Source: Calothrix sp. PCC 6303 (GTDB taxonomy: Bacteria; Cyanobacteriota; Cyanobacteriia; Cyanobacteriales; Nostocaceae). Taken from it: a stretch of 64,000 nt of DNA. Position 1 is the stretch's first letter. Each line of letters opens with the position of its first letter. A program made the position numbers and the translations under genes. The notes beneath the pieces were generated by a model. It made no database searches, had not been told where the DNA came from, and worked only from the letters and a program-made list of their open reading frames with translations. The stretch spans positions 6,076,001 through 6,140,000 of the forward strand of contig NC_019751.1 of NCBI RefSeq assembly GCF_000317435.1. The letters run 5' to 3'. Positions 8,874 through 18,433 of the stretch are shown one piece after another.

Positions 8874-10304
8874 CTAACTGATTTTTTTAATGTCACCAAA
8901 AGCTCGATAAAAACCTCCATTAGCTGATTCTCGCAGTTCTGCTACCAAATAGCGATCGCCTTCGGTGCGGATGTCCTTTGGAAACTGAACTTTCCAGTTG
9001 GGGTTATATCCTGGAGAAATGGCTCTGATTCTCAATTTACTACCTTCCCGGTAGCATTCAACTACCACCCCTTGGGTAATTTCAGCAGGTGCAGCATCTT
9101 GTAGTTCTGCTGAGGGGGTTATGCCTTTTTTACTTGGTGCTTTAATTACAGTCGCTTGGGGAATATTGCCTTCTTGAGCAGATGCGATCGCGTTTGGGCT
9201 AGCATCAATACAGGCTAAGGTTCCATCGGTAGTAACTATATAGATGCGGTTGTCTAAAAATTGCATCGAAAGTGCAGAACCGCAACCTGTGCCTAACTTC
9301 CAGATGAGTTTTCCTGTATCCTGGAAGCAGTAAAGGGAGGAACTGTTATCACCTGCAAATAGGTATTTCCCATCTACTGTAGCAGCACAAGAATATACAG
9401 CACCATTACATTTATAAACTGCACCCACTTCACCCTTTTTGGTAAAACTATAGACATTGCGATCGCTTGCACCAGCATACACAGTCAAAGCTTCTTGCCA
9501 ACCAAATAATACTGCACCTTTGGTTTTTTGATGCCACTGCACGCGACCTTCTTGGTAATCATACATCGTCACACCACCACTATGCCCGTGGTAAACTCCA
9601 TCTGAGTCGCAGCGCACCATCCAACCAGAATTTCCCTGACTCAACCTAGTCCATTGAAATTCATCATCATGATCGATTGTGGTTAATCCTCCGTTTGCAT
9701 CGGAAACTGCTAGCAACCCATCTTTGATATCTAACCAGAAAATATCGACATTTTCATCAACTTTGTAGGCTAAACGGGGTAATTTCCCTGTCAAGTCGTA
9801 GACATTCCCATCATCACAACCCGCATAAATCCAAGCGTCATCAGCAACTAAACATTTCACACCATCAGGTAGCTGAAACTGATTAATTACCTTACCTTGG
9901 TGATTGAGGGCAAAAACCTCCCCAGATTGGTTTCCCACCCAGCAACGGTGGGCATCGATAAATATTCCAAAAGCTGCTGATTTGGAGTTGAATTTCCACA
10001 AAATTGGTGATTGCTTCGCCGAGGAAACGCTGCTACTAACGTCACGTCTGGTTATCTGACGTTTTTGCCGTACTCCCATGGTAGCTACTTCATAACCACT
10101 TTTGAGCTTCTCATTGATTTTCTTTTTTGCTTCTGCCTGTGCTTTTTCAATGCTAGGATAAATTTTGCTTTGAATTCGTCCTGAGTCGCCAATGCGACCA
10201 TAACGGATAATTAATTCAGTATCTTTAACTATAACTTCATAAAATTTATGGGAGCCACCATCAGCCTCAGAAAGCTCCAAATAGGTCTTTTCTTCAGACA
10301 TCAC
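8874..10304 (-). CDS. WGR domain protein with PQQ-like beta-propeller
   Basis: The N-terminal 75 residues are a WGR domain (TYLELSEADGGSHKFYEVIV, then IIRYGRIGDSGRIQSKIYPS), a nucleic-acid-associated module named for its W-G-R motif. Residues about 100-370 are beta-propeller blades with repeated phrases such as WVGNQSGEVFALNHQGKVI, IYAGCDDGNVYDLTGK and YLFAGDNSSSLYCFQDTGKLIWK. A low-complexity linker leads to a C-terminal 80-residue part (GVVVECYREGSKLRIRAISPGYNPNWKVQFPKDIR). There is no signal peptide, so it is probably cytoplasmic. It lies 99 bp downstream of the receiver gene on the same strand and may share its transcript. The WGR-propeller combination suggests a scaffold or sensor; the role is unknown. 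Confidence 0.85.
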   Translation of the reverse strand: MMSEEKTYLELSEADGGSHKFYEVIVKDTELIIRYGRIGDSGRIQSKIYPSIEKAQAEAKKKINEKLKSGYEVATMGVRQKRQITRRDVSSSVSSAKQSPILWKFNSKSAAFGIFIDAHRCWVGNQSGEVFALNHQGKVINQFQLPDGVKCLVADDAWIYAGCDDGNVYDLTGKLPRLAYKVDENVDIFWLDIKDGLLAVSDANGGLTTIDHDDEFQWTRLSQGNSGWMVRCDSDGVYHGHSGGVTMYDYQEGRVQWHQKTKGAVLFGWQEALTVYAGASDRNVYSFTKKGEVGAVYKCNGAVYSCAATVDGKYLFAGDNSSSLYCFQDTGKLIWKLGTGCGSALSMQFLDNRIYIVTTDGTLACIDASPNAIASAQEGNIPQATVIKAPSKKGITPSAELQDAAPAEITQGVVVECYREGSKLRIRAISPGYNPNWKVQFPKDIRTEGDRYLVAELRESANGGFYRAFGDIKKIS

Positions 10305-10403
10305 AACCTCAACTTGAGATATATCAAATCATTTATAAATCTATAATTTAGGGATTGACAACAAGCCTAAAATATGGGTGATAATCAAGTATATTTCATT
10401 TCT

Positions 10404-10784
10404 TCACAGAGTCCAATCTAAGGCTTCAGCTACTTGATGGGCTAAATTCAAGGGATCAAATGGTTTAGCGATCGCAGTTTTGATCCCTAAGCTAATATAA
10501 CGACGACGGTCGTTTGCTTGTATCTTTGCTGTTAAGAAAATTACTGGTATGCTTTGGGTAATTGGATTTGCCTGAAGTTTCTCAAAGGTGGCGACACCAT
10601 CCATATCTGGCATCATTACATCTAGTAATATGGCATCAGGTTGTTGGGTTTCGGCTTTGATAATCCCTTCGCTACCGGAACCTGCGGTAATTACTTCCCA
10701 AGCAGCTACGGTTTCTAAGCAGATTTTGGCAATTTCCTGGATATACTCTTCGTTATCAACTACTAATACTCGTTTGATTGTCAC
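10404..10784 (-). CDS. Receiver-only response regulator
   Basis: The protein is a single CheY-like domain: VTIKRVLVVDNEEYI at the start, phospho-acceptor Asp55 in AILLDVMMPDMDG, then IPVIFLTAK and AIAKPFDP. The start chosen is GTG at 10784, because AGGAG lies just upstream and it gives a standard 126-residue receiver; a longer in-frame start at 10847 would add about 21 unrelated residues. It overlaps the end of the hybrid kinase gene by 29 bases, implying translational coupling. It is the likely phosphotransfer partner of that kinase. Confidence 0.88.
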   Translation of the reverse strand: MTIKRVLVVDNEEYIQEIAKICLETVAAWEVITAGSGSEGIIKAETQQPDAILLDVMMPDMDGVATFEKLQANPITQSIPVIFLTAKIQANDRRRYISLGIKTAIAKPFDPLNLAHQVAEALDWTL

Positions 10785-13700
10785 TATCTTCTCCTGATTT
10801 ACTACTCTGTTTGATGCGTTGGAGTAAACCCATAACTTTTTGTTCAAATTCTTGGGTTGTGACTCGTCCTTTTGTGAGAAATTCGGTATGTCCTAGTTTT
10901 AATCGAGTTCGTTCCAATTGATCTAAATCCCTTGCAGAATAAACTAGTAAGGGAATTTTGGAAAGCTGATTATGTTGTTGCAACCACTCAACTACCCCAA
11001 AACCATCACCTTCAGGTAAGATTATGTCCAGAATTAGTAGATCGGGATTAACTTGTTGACTAAGTTGAATTGCTTCCCGTCCTGTTTTGGCTAAAAATGT
11101 CTCAATTTCGTTGGTTTTTAGTAATGTAGTTAGTAATTCGGCAAGTTCATCATCGTCTTCAACAACTAAAACTCGTGATGGTTTGGAGGATTGATTTAGA
11201 ACTTGTCGCAATATGGGAAATAGGGAATGTTCTTCTACTGGTTTACATACCCAATTCACAAATTCGTTAGAAGATTGATTAATATTGTCTGGGGTACAAA
11301 TGCTACAGATAATAATGGGAATATTACAGGTGTCGGGACGTTCTTTCAAAATTGCCATGACTTCCCAACCATTCATTCCTGGCATGACTAAATCTAGTAA
11401 AATTACTTCTGGATGCTGGTTTGTGGCTGCTGTGATTGCATCTTCTCCTTTGGCAACGGTAATGACGCGATAACCTTTTTGCTCAAGTAATGTTTTTAAC
11501 TGAGTCCGAATATTGGGATCATCATCGCAAACTAAAACGCTAAATGCTTTACCGATTGCGGTAGTTTCCAGTTGAGGATTTTCTAAGTGGGGAACTACTA
11601 CGGATTTACACAGGGGAATTGTAAAGTAGAATGTACTGCCTTGATTAAGTACACTTTCTACCCAAATCTGTCCTTGATGATGCTGAACAATACTTTTGCA
11701 AATTGCTAAACCTAACCCTGTTCCATCCTGTTTGCGAGAATCTGAAGCATCAACTTGTTGAAAGCGTTCAAAGATGGTTTCAAGTTTATCTTGTTGAATG
11801 CCGCGTCCAGTATCTGTAATGGAAAATAGAACTTCTTTGTCTTGCTGTTGTACTGCTAAGGAAACTATATCACCAGCTTTGGAGAATTTAATGGCGTTAT
11901 TAAGTAAATTGGTTAAAGTTTGGATAATGCGATCGCAGTCAGCCCAGATACTATAATTAGAGGCAGCTGTCACAGATATCACAACTCCAGCTTTGTCTGC
12001 TAGTGGCTGCATAATATTAACTGCTTGGTGGATAGCATCGCTAACATCGCAAGTTTGCTTTTCCATTTCCACTTTACCCGATTCGATGCGCTCAATATCC
12101 AGGATGTCGTTAATTAACCTGACTAAACGTTCTGTGCTATCAGCAGCAATTTGTAGCAAACGTTTACCCTGTTCCGATTCGGCTTTGATTAACCCGCTAG
12201 AAAGCATTCCCAAGGAACCGTGGATTGAAGTTAGCGGTGTGCGGAGTTCGTGACTCACAACCGAAACAAACTCATCTTTCATCCGTTCAATTTCTTTTCT
12301 CTCGCTGATATCTTGTAAATAAACGGTGTAAATCGTGTCATCTCCCAGTTTTAATTGAGAAATAGAAGCTTCTGCGGGAAATTCGCTCCCATCCTTCCGC
12401 TTACCGGAAATTTCACGACGTTCACCCATTTTTCTTGCTTGTACTTGGGATTTACCAAAGTCAGTTACGTATTGTCGATGGGTTTGGGCAAAACACGAAG
12501 GTAATAATATGTTTAATGGTCTTCCTAAAACTTCTGATGCTGTAAAACCAAATATTTTCTCTGCACCTTGATTAAATAAAGTAATACGTTGGTTATCATC
12601 AATGGAAATAATTGCATCATCAGCAATTTCCACAACTCCAGCTAAACGTGCTTGGGAGTTTTTCAGTGCTTCCTGTGTGCGTTGATGTTCGTTATTTTGA
12701 TTTTTTTCATCTGTTTTTGCCATCCGTCGGACTAATTTCATTCGTTCTAAACGATTGATAATTCGAGTCACCAGTTCGGGACCAACAAAGGGTTTAGTGA
12801 CAAAATCATCAGCACCAACACTGAATACTTGATTTATAATATCGGGACTATTATGAACTGTTAAAAATAAGACGGGTAATTCGCTCCAATGGGAATTATT
12901 GCGTACTATTTGGCAAATTTCAATTCCACTAACTTCAGGCATTTCCACGTCTAAAATTAACAAATCTGGCTGAACAGATTCCAGTGTTTGCCAAAATTGT
13001 TGAGGATCAGCAAGGGTTTTTACTGTTAGTCCCCAAGGTGTAAGTAAATTGTGCAGTAATGCTAATATGTTGGGGTCGTCATCTACAGCTAATACTTTAG
13101 TTTCTCCACGATGAGATTGCTGCAATATATTCTTGACATTTGATAGTATTTGTGTTGCAGATATGGTTTTTGGGATTAAGGTAGTCCCTGCAAAGGGAGT
13201 AAATCCAGCGCGAACGACTGTCATCGCGTAAGCTTCGCTTAAGTTGGTTTGCTCTGATAATATAAGTACTGGTACAGGTGGTTTGCGATCGCTAAATTCC
13301 CTCAACAGTTGTAAACTCTCTTCTGTGTCAGAACAAATACTAGGATCAAACAGGACAACACTGGGATGCTCTTGATATAACTTATTTCTTGCTGCACTCG
13401 TACTTCTGGCAACCGTTATTTTTAAGTTCCAATTGACTGATTCTTGAGTTAGTTGCTTGGTAAATTTGGCATCATTATGAATGACTAACAACAATGAATA
13501 TTCTTCATAGCTAGTATCATCAACTTGATTTACTTGGCAATCTACATTAATTTCTCGCTGCAAAGCTTGCACTAATATACTTAATTTTGACCCATCAATT
13601 TCACCATTATTTTGGTCTAATTTCAACAAATTTTCAATTTTGCGGGCAATTTTAGAACCTTCAGGAAACCCAAAAGTCCCAAGTGAACCTGCTAACGTAT

Positions 13701-14589
13701 GTGCATTTCGTTGAGATTGAGAATACAATTCTTGATTTAAGGAATTTTCGATTAATGCTTGAGATAGCTGTTCTAAAACATTAATTTGTTCAATTACTCT
13801 ATATTTAAACTTGTGCCAAATTTGATTTACAGATGAAAGAATTTTTTGAGATTTTACATCTGTTAAATTTTCTTTAAATTCTTCAGTATCCTTTTGTTTT
13901 TTAGTAATAGTTTCCTCTCCAGATTTGAGACGATAACCAATACCATATACAGTTTCAATGATACTACTAGAAACTCCCCCAGCCTTTAACTTTTGCCGTA
14001 AACATTTAATATGAGTGCGAACAGCTTCCTCTCCAGGAGTATCTTCATAAGACCACAGATGTTCTAAAATCATCCCACAGCTAAACACGCGTCGGCTATT
14101 TCGCAAAAACAACTCCAACAATGCATATTCTTTAGGAGTTAGTGGTAGCAAGTGATGATCATAACTGACTTCACAACTTATGGGATCTAGCCTTAACTTT
14201 CCCCACTCCAAAACTGGTTGTGAAGTTACAGAACCCCGACGTAATAAAGCTCGAACACGAGCTAATAATTCCTCCTCATCAAAGGGTTTCACTAAATAAT
14301 CATCCGCACCAGCATCCAGTCCAATAGCTTTATCATGACTATTATCTCGACCTGTTAGTAAAAGAATTGGTAACTGCAAACCCTGATTACGTATTTGCCG
14401 ACATAAACTAATACCATCTAACTTCGGCAACATCACATCAAGAAGCAATAAATCGTAGTCAAAATCCTTAATTAATTCCCATCCTGCTTCACCATCACTA
14501 GCGATTTCGACAACGTAATTTTGATTTGTGAGGACAGCGGTGAGTGCTTCCGCCATTAATTCTTCATCCTCGACAATTAAAATTTTCAT
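10756..14589 (-). CDS. Multidomain hybrid histidine kinase with N-terminal OmpR-type response regulator
   Basis: This 1277-residue sensor-regulator reads: receiver 1-118 (Asp51, Lys101); OmpR/PhoB winged helix 125-222 (LTPKEYALLELFLRNSRRVF, YGIGYRLK); Hpt-like domain about 250-345 with His297 in RNAHTLAGSLG; a degenerate receiver 363-490; receiver 497-618 (Asp547); coiled coil; PAS 645-760; HisKA 770-835 with His780 in VVSHELRTPL; HATPase 845-995 (DTGRG, GTGLGLAI); receiver 1016-1135 (Asp1066); receiver 1138-1257 (Asp1188). No transmembrane segment is seen, so it should be cytoplasmic. A full multistep phosphorelay plus its own DNA-binding output in one chain is unusual. The next gene, overlapping, is a free receiver. 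Confidence 0.92.
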   Translation of the reverse strand: MKILIVEDEELMAEALTAVLTNQNYVVEIASDGEAGWELIKDFDYDLLLLDVMLPKLDGISLCRQIRNQGLQLPILLLTGRDNSHDKAIGLDAGADDYLVKPFDEEELLARVRALLRRGSVTSQPVLEWGKLRLDPISCEVSYDHHLLPLTPKEYALLELFLRNSRRVFSCGMILEHLWSYEDTPGEEAVRTHIKCLRQKLKAGGVSSSIIETVYGIGYRLKSGEETITKKQKDTEEFKENLTDVKSQKILSSVNQIWHKFKYRVIEQINVLEQLSQALIENSLNQELYSQSQRNAHTLAGSLGTFGFPEGSKIARKIENLLKLDQNNGEIDGSKLSILVQALQREINVDCQVNQVDDTSYEEYSLLLVIHNDAKFTKQLTQESVNWNLKITVARSTSAARNKLYQEHPSVVLFDPSICSDTEESLQLLREFSDRKPPVPVLILSEQTNLSEAYAMTVVRAGFTPFAGTTLIPKTISATQILSNVKNILQQSHRGETKVLAVDDDPNILALLHNLLTPWGLTVKTLADPQQFWQTLESVQPDLLILDVEMPEVSGIEICQIVRNNSHWSELPVLFLTVHNSPDIINQVFSVGADDFVTKPFVGPELVTRIINRLERMKLVRRMAKTDEKNQNNEHQRTQEALKNSQARLAGVVEIADDAIISIDDNQRITLFNQGAEKIFGFTASEVLGRPLNILLPSCFAQTHRQYVTDFGKSQVQARKMGERREISGKRKDGSEFPAEASISQLKLGDDTIYTVYLQDISERKEIERMKDEFVSVVSHELRTPLTSIHGSLGMLSSGLIKAESEQGKRLLQIAADSTERLVRLINDILDIERIESGKVEMEKQTCDVSDAIHQAVNIMQPLADKAGVVISVTAASNYSIWADCDRIIQTLTNLLNNAIKFSKAGDIVSLAVQQQDKEVLFSITDTGRGIQQDKLETIFERFQQVDASDSRKQDGTGLGLAICKSIVQHHQGQIWVESVLNQGSTFYFTIPLCKSVVVPHLENPQLETTAIGKAFSVLVCDDDPNIRTQLKTLLEQKGYRVITVAKGEDAITAATNQHPEVILLDLVMPGMNGWEVMAILKERPDTCNIPIIICSICTPDNINQSSNEFVNWVCKPVEEHSLFPILRQVLNQSSKPSRVLVVEDDDELAELLTTLLKTNEIETFLAKTGREAIQLSQQVNPDLLILDIILPEGDGFGVVEWLQQHNQLSKIPLLVYSARDLDQLERTRLKLGHTEFLTKGRVTTQEFEQKVMGLLQRIKQSSKSGEDSDNQTSISS

Positions 14590-14780
14590 TCAAAAATCCT
14601 ATTCTCAGATTATCGTTAATCTTAACAAAAATTTAAGTGATGTCTCTAATAAATAGTATCCTATTAATTACACCTAAGTTACCAAGTTATTAAATTAATT
14701 TTCAATTAATTTATAATAACATATTAGTATTATTACGAAGATTAAGCTGTCTTGAATGGCAATTATAACTACTTAAAACA

Positions 14781-14806
14781 AAACCCTCAAACTAGTGTGA
14801 GGGTTT
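14781..14806 (-). terminator. Rho-independent-type terminator of the zinc-ribbon gene
   Basis: The arms AAACCCTCA and TGAGGGTTT make a strong stem. Read on the minus strand the stem is followed by a T-rich tail (TTGTTTT). It lies about 80 bases beyond the stop codon of the minus-strand gene at 14885 and upstream of the hybrid kinase start, so it separates the two transcripts. Confidence 0.65.
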
Positions 14807-14884
14807 AATAACAAATTCTGTCTCATTTGTTATTTGGTTATTTATAGTTTGCATTGATTAAAATCTAGATGATGTTCCTAAATC

Positions 14885-15085
14885 CTAAATAGGCGACAAA
14901 ACTTTTGATGGTGGTCGTTTTCTATTGTTTCTAGCGATATTTTTATGCTGCGTCATCGCTTCTAAATTGATTCTAGTAACATTCATTTCTGGCATTTCTT
15001 GCCAACAATTACGACAAAACCAGTAAGTTTCGTTACCACGGACATGTCGCAGTAAGACATGAGAACAGCAAGGACAAGTATTCAT
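14885..15085 (-). CDS. Small zinc-ribbon protein
   Basis: The 66-residue protein opens MNTCPCCSHVLLRHVRGNET and then has FCRNCWQEMP. Cys4, Cys7, Cys24 and Cys27 make a CxxC...CxxC zinc ribbon. The C-terminus is basic (NRKRPPSK). Cyanobacteria carry similar short proteins with the phrase LRHVRG...YWFC..CWQEMP, of unknown function; nucleic-acid or protein binding is plausible. It has its own downstream terminator and is probably monocistronic. Confidence 0.75.
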   Translation of the reverse strand: MNTCPCCSHVLLRHVRGNETYWFCRNCWQEMPEMNVTRINLEAMTQHKNIARNNRKRPPSKVLSPI

Positions 15086-15220
15086 AAATTTGCTTATTAT
15101 TTTTCAAGTTATACATAATTTCAAAGGTATTTTATAAATGTGAGGAACTTGTGAGGAATATTCATAAAACATAGTGTTTGTAATATTGCTCAATATTTCT
15201 ACATATTAAAAAACAAGTAA

Positions 15221-15321
15221 TACCAATTCAAATAATGATTGCAACACATCCAACGGTAGAGACGTAGCACTGCTACGTCTCTACAAATATCTATCTGTCG
15301 CATTGTTTTTTCAAATTGGTA
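15221..15321. repeat. Palindromic interspersed element with a perfect 29-bp core hairpin
   Basis: The outer arms TACCAATTCAAA and TTCAAATTGGTA are inverted and flank further imperfectly matched sequence. The centre, 15256-15284, is a perfect palindrome with 14-base arms starting GTAGAGACGTAGCA and one central base. The core belongs to the GAGACG...CGTCTC family also found at 22471, 33815 and 46163. A degenerate relative of the outer arm is near 45598-45636. Confidence 0.65.
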
Positions 15322-15370
15322 TAATGTGTCTGTTTTCTCAAAAGAAGCATGACAGTAGGGATTAAGACTA

Positions 15371-15390
15371 CGGTGTACACACAAGTCTTG
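15371..15390. repeat. Solo copy of the MITE terminal sequence
   Basis: The sequence reading TACGGTGTACACACAAGTCT matches the ends of the element at 2748-2886. No second inverted end was found nearby, so this is a fragment or an isolated end. Confidence 0.55.
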
Positions 15391-15532
15391 AAATCCCTAG
15401 ATTTTCTATAATTCCACGCCCGCCAACGGTTGAAACCCACCGCAGTCGCTACAACGGGGGGAACCCCCGCAACGCGCTGCTCGCCGTTTAATACCTAAAT
15501 TCATCTGCAAGATGACTGAATATTTTTGGTTT

Positions 15533-16843
15533 CTATCTTTCCAAATCGCTAACTTCTTTCGGAACCCCGGCTGTTAAAACTTCGTTGCCTGTATCTGTAA
15601 TTAAAACATCATCTTCGATCCTGATGCCAATTCCCACCCAGCGAGAATCGATTTCTGGTTGATCTTCGGCTGGTTTGGTGTCGGGTACAATGTAAATTCC
15701 TGGTTCTACGGTTGTGATTTGCCCTGGTTGGAGAATTTGCGGTTTGTCTTCACCGTGTTGATATACTCCCACATCATGGACATCTAATCCTAGCCAATGC
15801 CCGGTTTTATGCATGTAGAAGGGTTTGTATTTTTCTTCTTCAATGAGCTTATCGATTTCACCTTTGAGGATACCGATTTCCACTAATCCTTCTGTAATAA
15901 TACGGACAGCAACATCGTGAGCTAAGTTATAGGGATTACCTGGTTTAACTTGGGAGATGGCTTGCTTTTGAGCTTCTAGAACAATTTCGTAGAGAATTTT
16001 TTGTTCGGGTGTAAACTTCCCATTCACCGGGAATGTGCGGGTAATGTCAGAGTTGTAGTAACCATAGGAACATCCGGCATCAATTAGCAGTAAGTCGTCA
16101 TTTTGAATTTGACTGTCATTTTCGATGTAGTGGAGGACACAGGCATTTTTTCCAGCAGCGACAATGGAAGGATATGCAGGTCCCATGGCACCCCGTAAGC
16201 GGAAAATATGTTCAATTTCCGCTTGTACTTCATATTCGTAGCATCCAGGTGTAGCGAATTTCATCGCGTGGTTATGTGCTTCTACAGCGATGTTTGCGGC
16301 TTTTCGCATCAATTTTAACTCAGCTTCGCTTTTGGTAAGTCGCAAAGCGTGGAGAACCGTTGCTGTGTCTTCAATTGCAGTGGGTCCGGTTCCCCGTCGA
16401 GGATAAGTCCGCATCATCTTTTGCCAATGATTTAATACGGTTTCATTAAAAGCGCGATCGCGTCCCAGGTGATAATATATTTTGTCGGCTTTTTCTAAAT
16501 ATTGGGGCAATTTTTCATCTAATTCATGGATGGGGTAAGCTTCGTCAGCACCATACATTTCCTTCGCTGCTTCCACTCCACAGCGGTATCCACTCCAAAC
16601 TTCTTTTTCCCGATCCTTGGGCTGCACAAACAGGATAAATTTATGCTCAGGGTGGTGTGGTGCCAACACTGCTACTGCTTGCGCCTCGTTAAACCCAGTT
16701 AAATAATAAAAATTACTATCCTGACGATAAGCATATTCAACATCATTATGCATTACTGCCATCGGCGCACTACGGAAAATCGCAGTCCCATTGCCTATTT
16801 TAGCCATTAAGCGATCGCGTCTTTGCTGATGTTCTGTATGCAT
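15533..16843 (-). CDS. pepP: Xaa-Pro aminopeptidase (aminopeptidase P)
   Basis: This cytosolic metallopeptidase removes an N-terminal residue preceding proline. The 436-residue protein has the N-terminal AMP_N domain (RRDRLMAKIGNGTAIFRSAP, YLTGFNEAQAV) and a C-terminal pita-bread M24 domain. The two-metal ligands are visible: Asp in LIDAGCSYGYY and SDITRTFP, His in HKTGHWLGLDVHD, Glu in TTVEPGIYI and IRIEDDVLI. Length matches bacterial PepP. It is transcribed alone and divergently from the FG-GAP gene. Confidence 0.93.
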   Translation of the reverse strand: MHTEHQQRRDRLMAKIGNGTAIFRSAPMAVMHNDVEYAYRQDSNFYYLTGFNEAQAVAVLAPHHPEHKFILFVQPKDREKEVWSGYRCGVEAAKEMYGADEAYPIHELDEKLPQYLEKADKIYYHLGRDRAFNETVLNHWQKMMRTYPRRGTGPTAIEDTATVLHALRLTKSEAELKLMRKAANIAVEAHNHAMKFATPGCYEYEVQAEIEHIFRLRGAMGPAYPSIVAAGKNACVLHYIENDSQIQNDDLLLIDAGCSYGYYNSDITRTFPVNGKFTPEQKILYEIVLEAQKQAISQVKPGNPYNLAHDVAVRIITEGLVEIGILKGEIDKLIEEEKYKPFYMHKTGHWLGLDVHDVGVYQHGEDKPQILQPGQITTVEPGIYIVPDTKPAEDQPEIDSRWVGIGIRIEDDVLITDTGNEVLTAGVPKEVSDLER

Positions 16844-17066
16844 AGCCCTTTAGGATTCTAATTACTTATCATATTCAAGTATCAGTATTTTAGCTTTTTC
16901 CGCTAGAAATCTGTGATCCAATTTCCTTCTTTAATCTGGGATATTGTTATTAAATATCCATAAATATACAGTTGACATACCGATTCATAACTTAGAACAC
17001 TGTAAAACTATTGACATTGACTTAAAAAATAGCTAGAAGATTGAAGGTCATTATCTATACAAAAAT

Positions 17067-18347
17067 ATGCCTAATTCAGATAGTGCCCTTACCCTTGATG
17101 CTCCTACAAACCCCAGCTTAATTTCAAATAATAGTTTGCTTAATAAGTTAGACGTAGATAGTAACTTACAGTTGGGCGCATCTTCTCACTCATCTTTAAT
17201 AACATTACCAGCACAATCAAATGCTGTAAATAGTCAATCGATTTTAGAAACTAATAAAGGTTGGTGGGTAGTACCAGACTTTAACGGAGATAAAAATCGT
17301 GATATTTTTTGGCGCAATAAGGAAACTGGTGAAAATAAAGCTTGGTTATTTAGCGGTGTCGATGGAAATTTTACAGAAATTTCTTTGTCTAGTCTGAGTA
17401 AAGAATGGGATTTTAAGATTGCTGATTTTGATGGTAACGGTAAAAGTGATTTTTTTTGGCGAAATTCAACTACTGGAGAAAATCTAGTTTGGATTGCCAA
17501 TGCTAATGGAAATACTTTTACAGAGACAGAATTAATCCCAACCGAAGCAAGCTGGTATGTTGATATCGGTGATTTTAATGGTGATGGAAAGAATGATTTA
17601 ATTTGGCGTAATTATGATAATCTTAAAAATCCTGAAGTAAATGCTGGATTAAATGCTATTTGGCTGATGAATGGAAGTGTCTACAATGCTGGTTTTATTC
17701 ATCGAGTTAAAGATCTCAATTGGGATTTGAAAGTAGGCTATGCAAATGATGATAAAATAACTGATTTATATTGGTACAAACGCGATACGGCTGAAGTTGC
17801 TATCTGGTTGATGAACGGAAGTAATACTGGAGACGGTTTTAATTTTGGAGATACTAAAGTTATTTATGACTTACCTGATTTGAATTGGAGATTTGAATTA
17901 GGTGATACAAATGGAGATGGAAAAAATGACTTAATTTGGCGAGATTACAAAGATGGGAGAAATGCTGTTTGGTTAATAGATGGACTTCAAATTACTCAAT
18001 CAGATTTTATTTATCAATTGAAAGATTCAGATTTAATTTGGGATTATGATTTAGCTGATACGAATGGAGATGGAAAAACTGATTTAATTTGGCGAAATTA
18101 CAAAGATGGGAGAAATGCTGTTTGGTTTGTAAATGGTACAGTCTTTGCTGAAAGTGACGGCAAACTTCTTAGTCCAATTTCGGCAGAAAATTGGGATTTT
18201 AGCATTACTGATGCTAATGGGGATGGAAAAACTGATTTGATTTGGCGAAATTACGAAACTGGTGAAAACCAACTTTGGTTGATGAATGGTGAAGAAGCAC
18301 AAAAATTTACTTTGCAGAACTTAGATAAAGGTTGGATTTTTAATTAG
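17067..18347 (+). CDS. FG-GAP/VCBS repeat protein
   Basis: After a Ser/Asn-rich N-terminal stretch of about 65 residues, the protein has seven calcium-binding-type repeats of the form D-x-N-G-D-G-K-x-D-L-I-W-R, for example DFNGDGKNDLIWRN, DTNGDGKNDLIWRD and DANGDGKTDLIWRN. Each is followed by an AVWLMNG-type strand. This predicts an integrin-alpha-like propeller holding Ca2+ in each blade. There is no classical signal peptide, so any surface location would need another export route. The repeats are close to identical in DNA towards the 3' end (around 17920-18240), which points to recent internal duplication. Confidence 0.85.
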   Translation: MPNSDSALTLDAPTNPSLISNNSLLNKLDVDSNLQLGASSHSSLITLPAQSNAVNSQSILETNKGWWVVPDFNGDKNRDIFWRNKETGENKAWLFSGVDGNFTEISLSSLSKEWDFKIADFDGNGKSDFFWRNSTTGENLVWIANANGNTFTETELIPTEASWYVDIGDFNGDGKNDLIWRNYDNLKNPEVNAGLNAIWLMNGSVYNAGFIHRVKDLNWDLKVGYANDDKITDLYWYKRDTAEVAIWLMNGSNTGDGFNFGDTKVIYDLPDLNWRFELGDTNGDGKNDLIWRDYKDGRNAVWLIDGLQITQSDFIYQLKDSDLIWDYDLADTNGDGKTDLIWRNYKDGRNAVWFVNGTVFAESDGKLLSPISAENWDFSITDANGDGKTDLIWRNYETGENQLWLMNGEEAQKFTLQNLDKGWIFN

Positions 18348-18369
18348 ATTGAAAATTTATTGTAGTTCC

Positions 18370-18402
18370 AGATATCCGGCTGATCGAATAAGTCGGATAT
18401 CT
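18370..18402. terminator. Bidirectional hairpin between convergent genes
   Basis: AGATATCCG and CGGATATCT form a stem with a loop of about 15 bases. It lies between the ends of the convergent FG-GAP gene and U32 peptidase gene, where it could serve both. Confidence 0.5.
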
Positions 18403-18433
18403 TTGAATATCTAAATTATTGATTTACCAACTA

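Larger units (their letters stand above)
15086..15532. other. Intergenic region carrying nested repeats
   Basis: No credible gene. It holds the 101-bp palindromic element at 15221-15321, a copy of the MITE terminal sequence at about 15371-15390, and a G/C-rich short repeat near 15425-15485. Confidence 0.5.

Noticed and set aside
15199-15384. 61-codon minus-strand frame
   Set aside because: It runs through two interspersed repeats.
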